Of a stretch of 14,329 bases of DNA, positions 14,130 to 14,329 are shown in pieces. Both the position numbers and the translations under genes were made by a program. Each line of letters opens with the position of its first letter. Within the stretch, counting starts at the first letter, position 1. The DNA comes from Rhodobacterales bacterium UBA3089 (GTDB lineage Bacteria > Pseudomonadota > Alphaproteobacteria > Rhodobacterales > Rhodobacteraceae), in the NCBI GenBank assembly GCA_002367255.1, contig DFBD01000281.1, forward strand, positions 1-14,329, written 5' to 3'. The notes under the pieces were generated by a model. It was not told the DNA's origin. It made no database searches and saw nothing but the letters and a program-made list of their open reading frames with translations.

Positions 14130-14329
14130 TCATTTCTTCCCGATTTTGGGCTCCTCACCCTTCAGTAACCGGCCTATGTTTTCGTGATGTCGTACCCACA
14201 CCAGCACAGCCAGTACTACGCCCAACCACACTGCCGCTGGCATATCGAAGACGTATAGCCATATCGGTGTGCTTGCTGATGCTATTAGCGCAGACAATGA
14301 AGACATGCGAAGCGTTAGCGCCGTTGCCA
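14130..14329 (-). CDS. plsY: Glycerol-3-phosphate acyltransferase PlsY, partial (5' end outside window)
   Basis: Only the last 66 codons are present. PlsY transfers the acyl group of acyl-phosphate to glycerol 3-phosphate in the inner membrane, the first acylation of phospholipid synthesis. The fragment contains two hydrophobic segments and the diagnostic cytoplasmic tail RHHENIGRLLKGEEPKIG just before the stop (14130-14132 complement), which in PlsY proteins follows the last transmembrane helix. The active-site motifs lie in the missing N-terminal part, so the call rests on this tail and on size and placement. It is probably upstream in the same transcript as the DUF805 gene. Confidence 0.88.
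   Translation of the reverse strand, partial: ATALTLRMSSLSALIASASTPIWLYVFDMPAAVWLGVVLAVLVWVRHHENIGRLLKGEEPKIGKK

Overview
The window looks like a chromosomal core region of an alphaproteobacterium, most likely a marine member of the Rhodobacterales (roseobacter group). This is inferred from protein resemblance and gene order: uvrC-pgsA-moaD-moaE, ubiA divergent from rsmE, then gshA, and a class-II (plant-type) glutamate-cysteine ligase. Coding DNA is moderately GC-rich by eye and the one sizeable gap is AT-rich. I see no rRNA, tRNA, CRISPR array, insertion sequence, prophage or integration site. Both ends cut a gene: a Tas-like aldo-keto reductase on the left and plsY on the right.

Layout. 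(1) 1-962, minus: aldo-keto reductase, 3' part missing. (2) 1104-3862, plus: a short soluble S49 peptidase, a 58-residue membrane-anchored Cys4 protein, a Ca2+/Na+ antiporter and a pteridine-reductase-like SDR, closely spaced. (3) 3863-4194: AT-rich gene-free gap with one perfect DnaA box. (4) 4195-7534, plus: uvrC, pgsA, moaD, moaE; pgsA and moaD overlap by one base and moaD and moaE are one base apart. (5) 7531-10735, minus: ubiA, a large OmpA/BON-like envelope protein and a small membrane-anchored coiled-coil protein; the last two overlap. (6) 10741-13675, plus: rsmE, a truncated GNAT remnant, a two-TM protein of unknown function and gshA. (7) 13683-13703: hairpin between convergent genes. 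(8) 13710-14329, minus: plsY (partial) then a DUF805 membrane protein.

Themes. Most genes are housekeeping: nucleotide excision repair (UvrC), acidic phospholipid synthesis (PgsA, PlsY), molybdopterin synthase (both subunits, MoaD and MoaE), ubiquinone synthesis (UbiA), rRNA methylation (RsmE) and glutathione synthesis (GshA). The less understood parts are the OmpA-family protein, which carries three internal repeats of about 120-130 residues, its overlapping coiled-coil neighbour, the Cys4 mini-protein, the PTR1-like reductase, the GNAT remnant and the DnaA-box gap. I found no clearly new multi-gene system. The best candidate for something undescribed is the envelope pair at 7531-9679.
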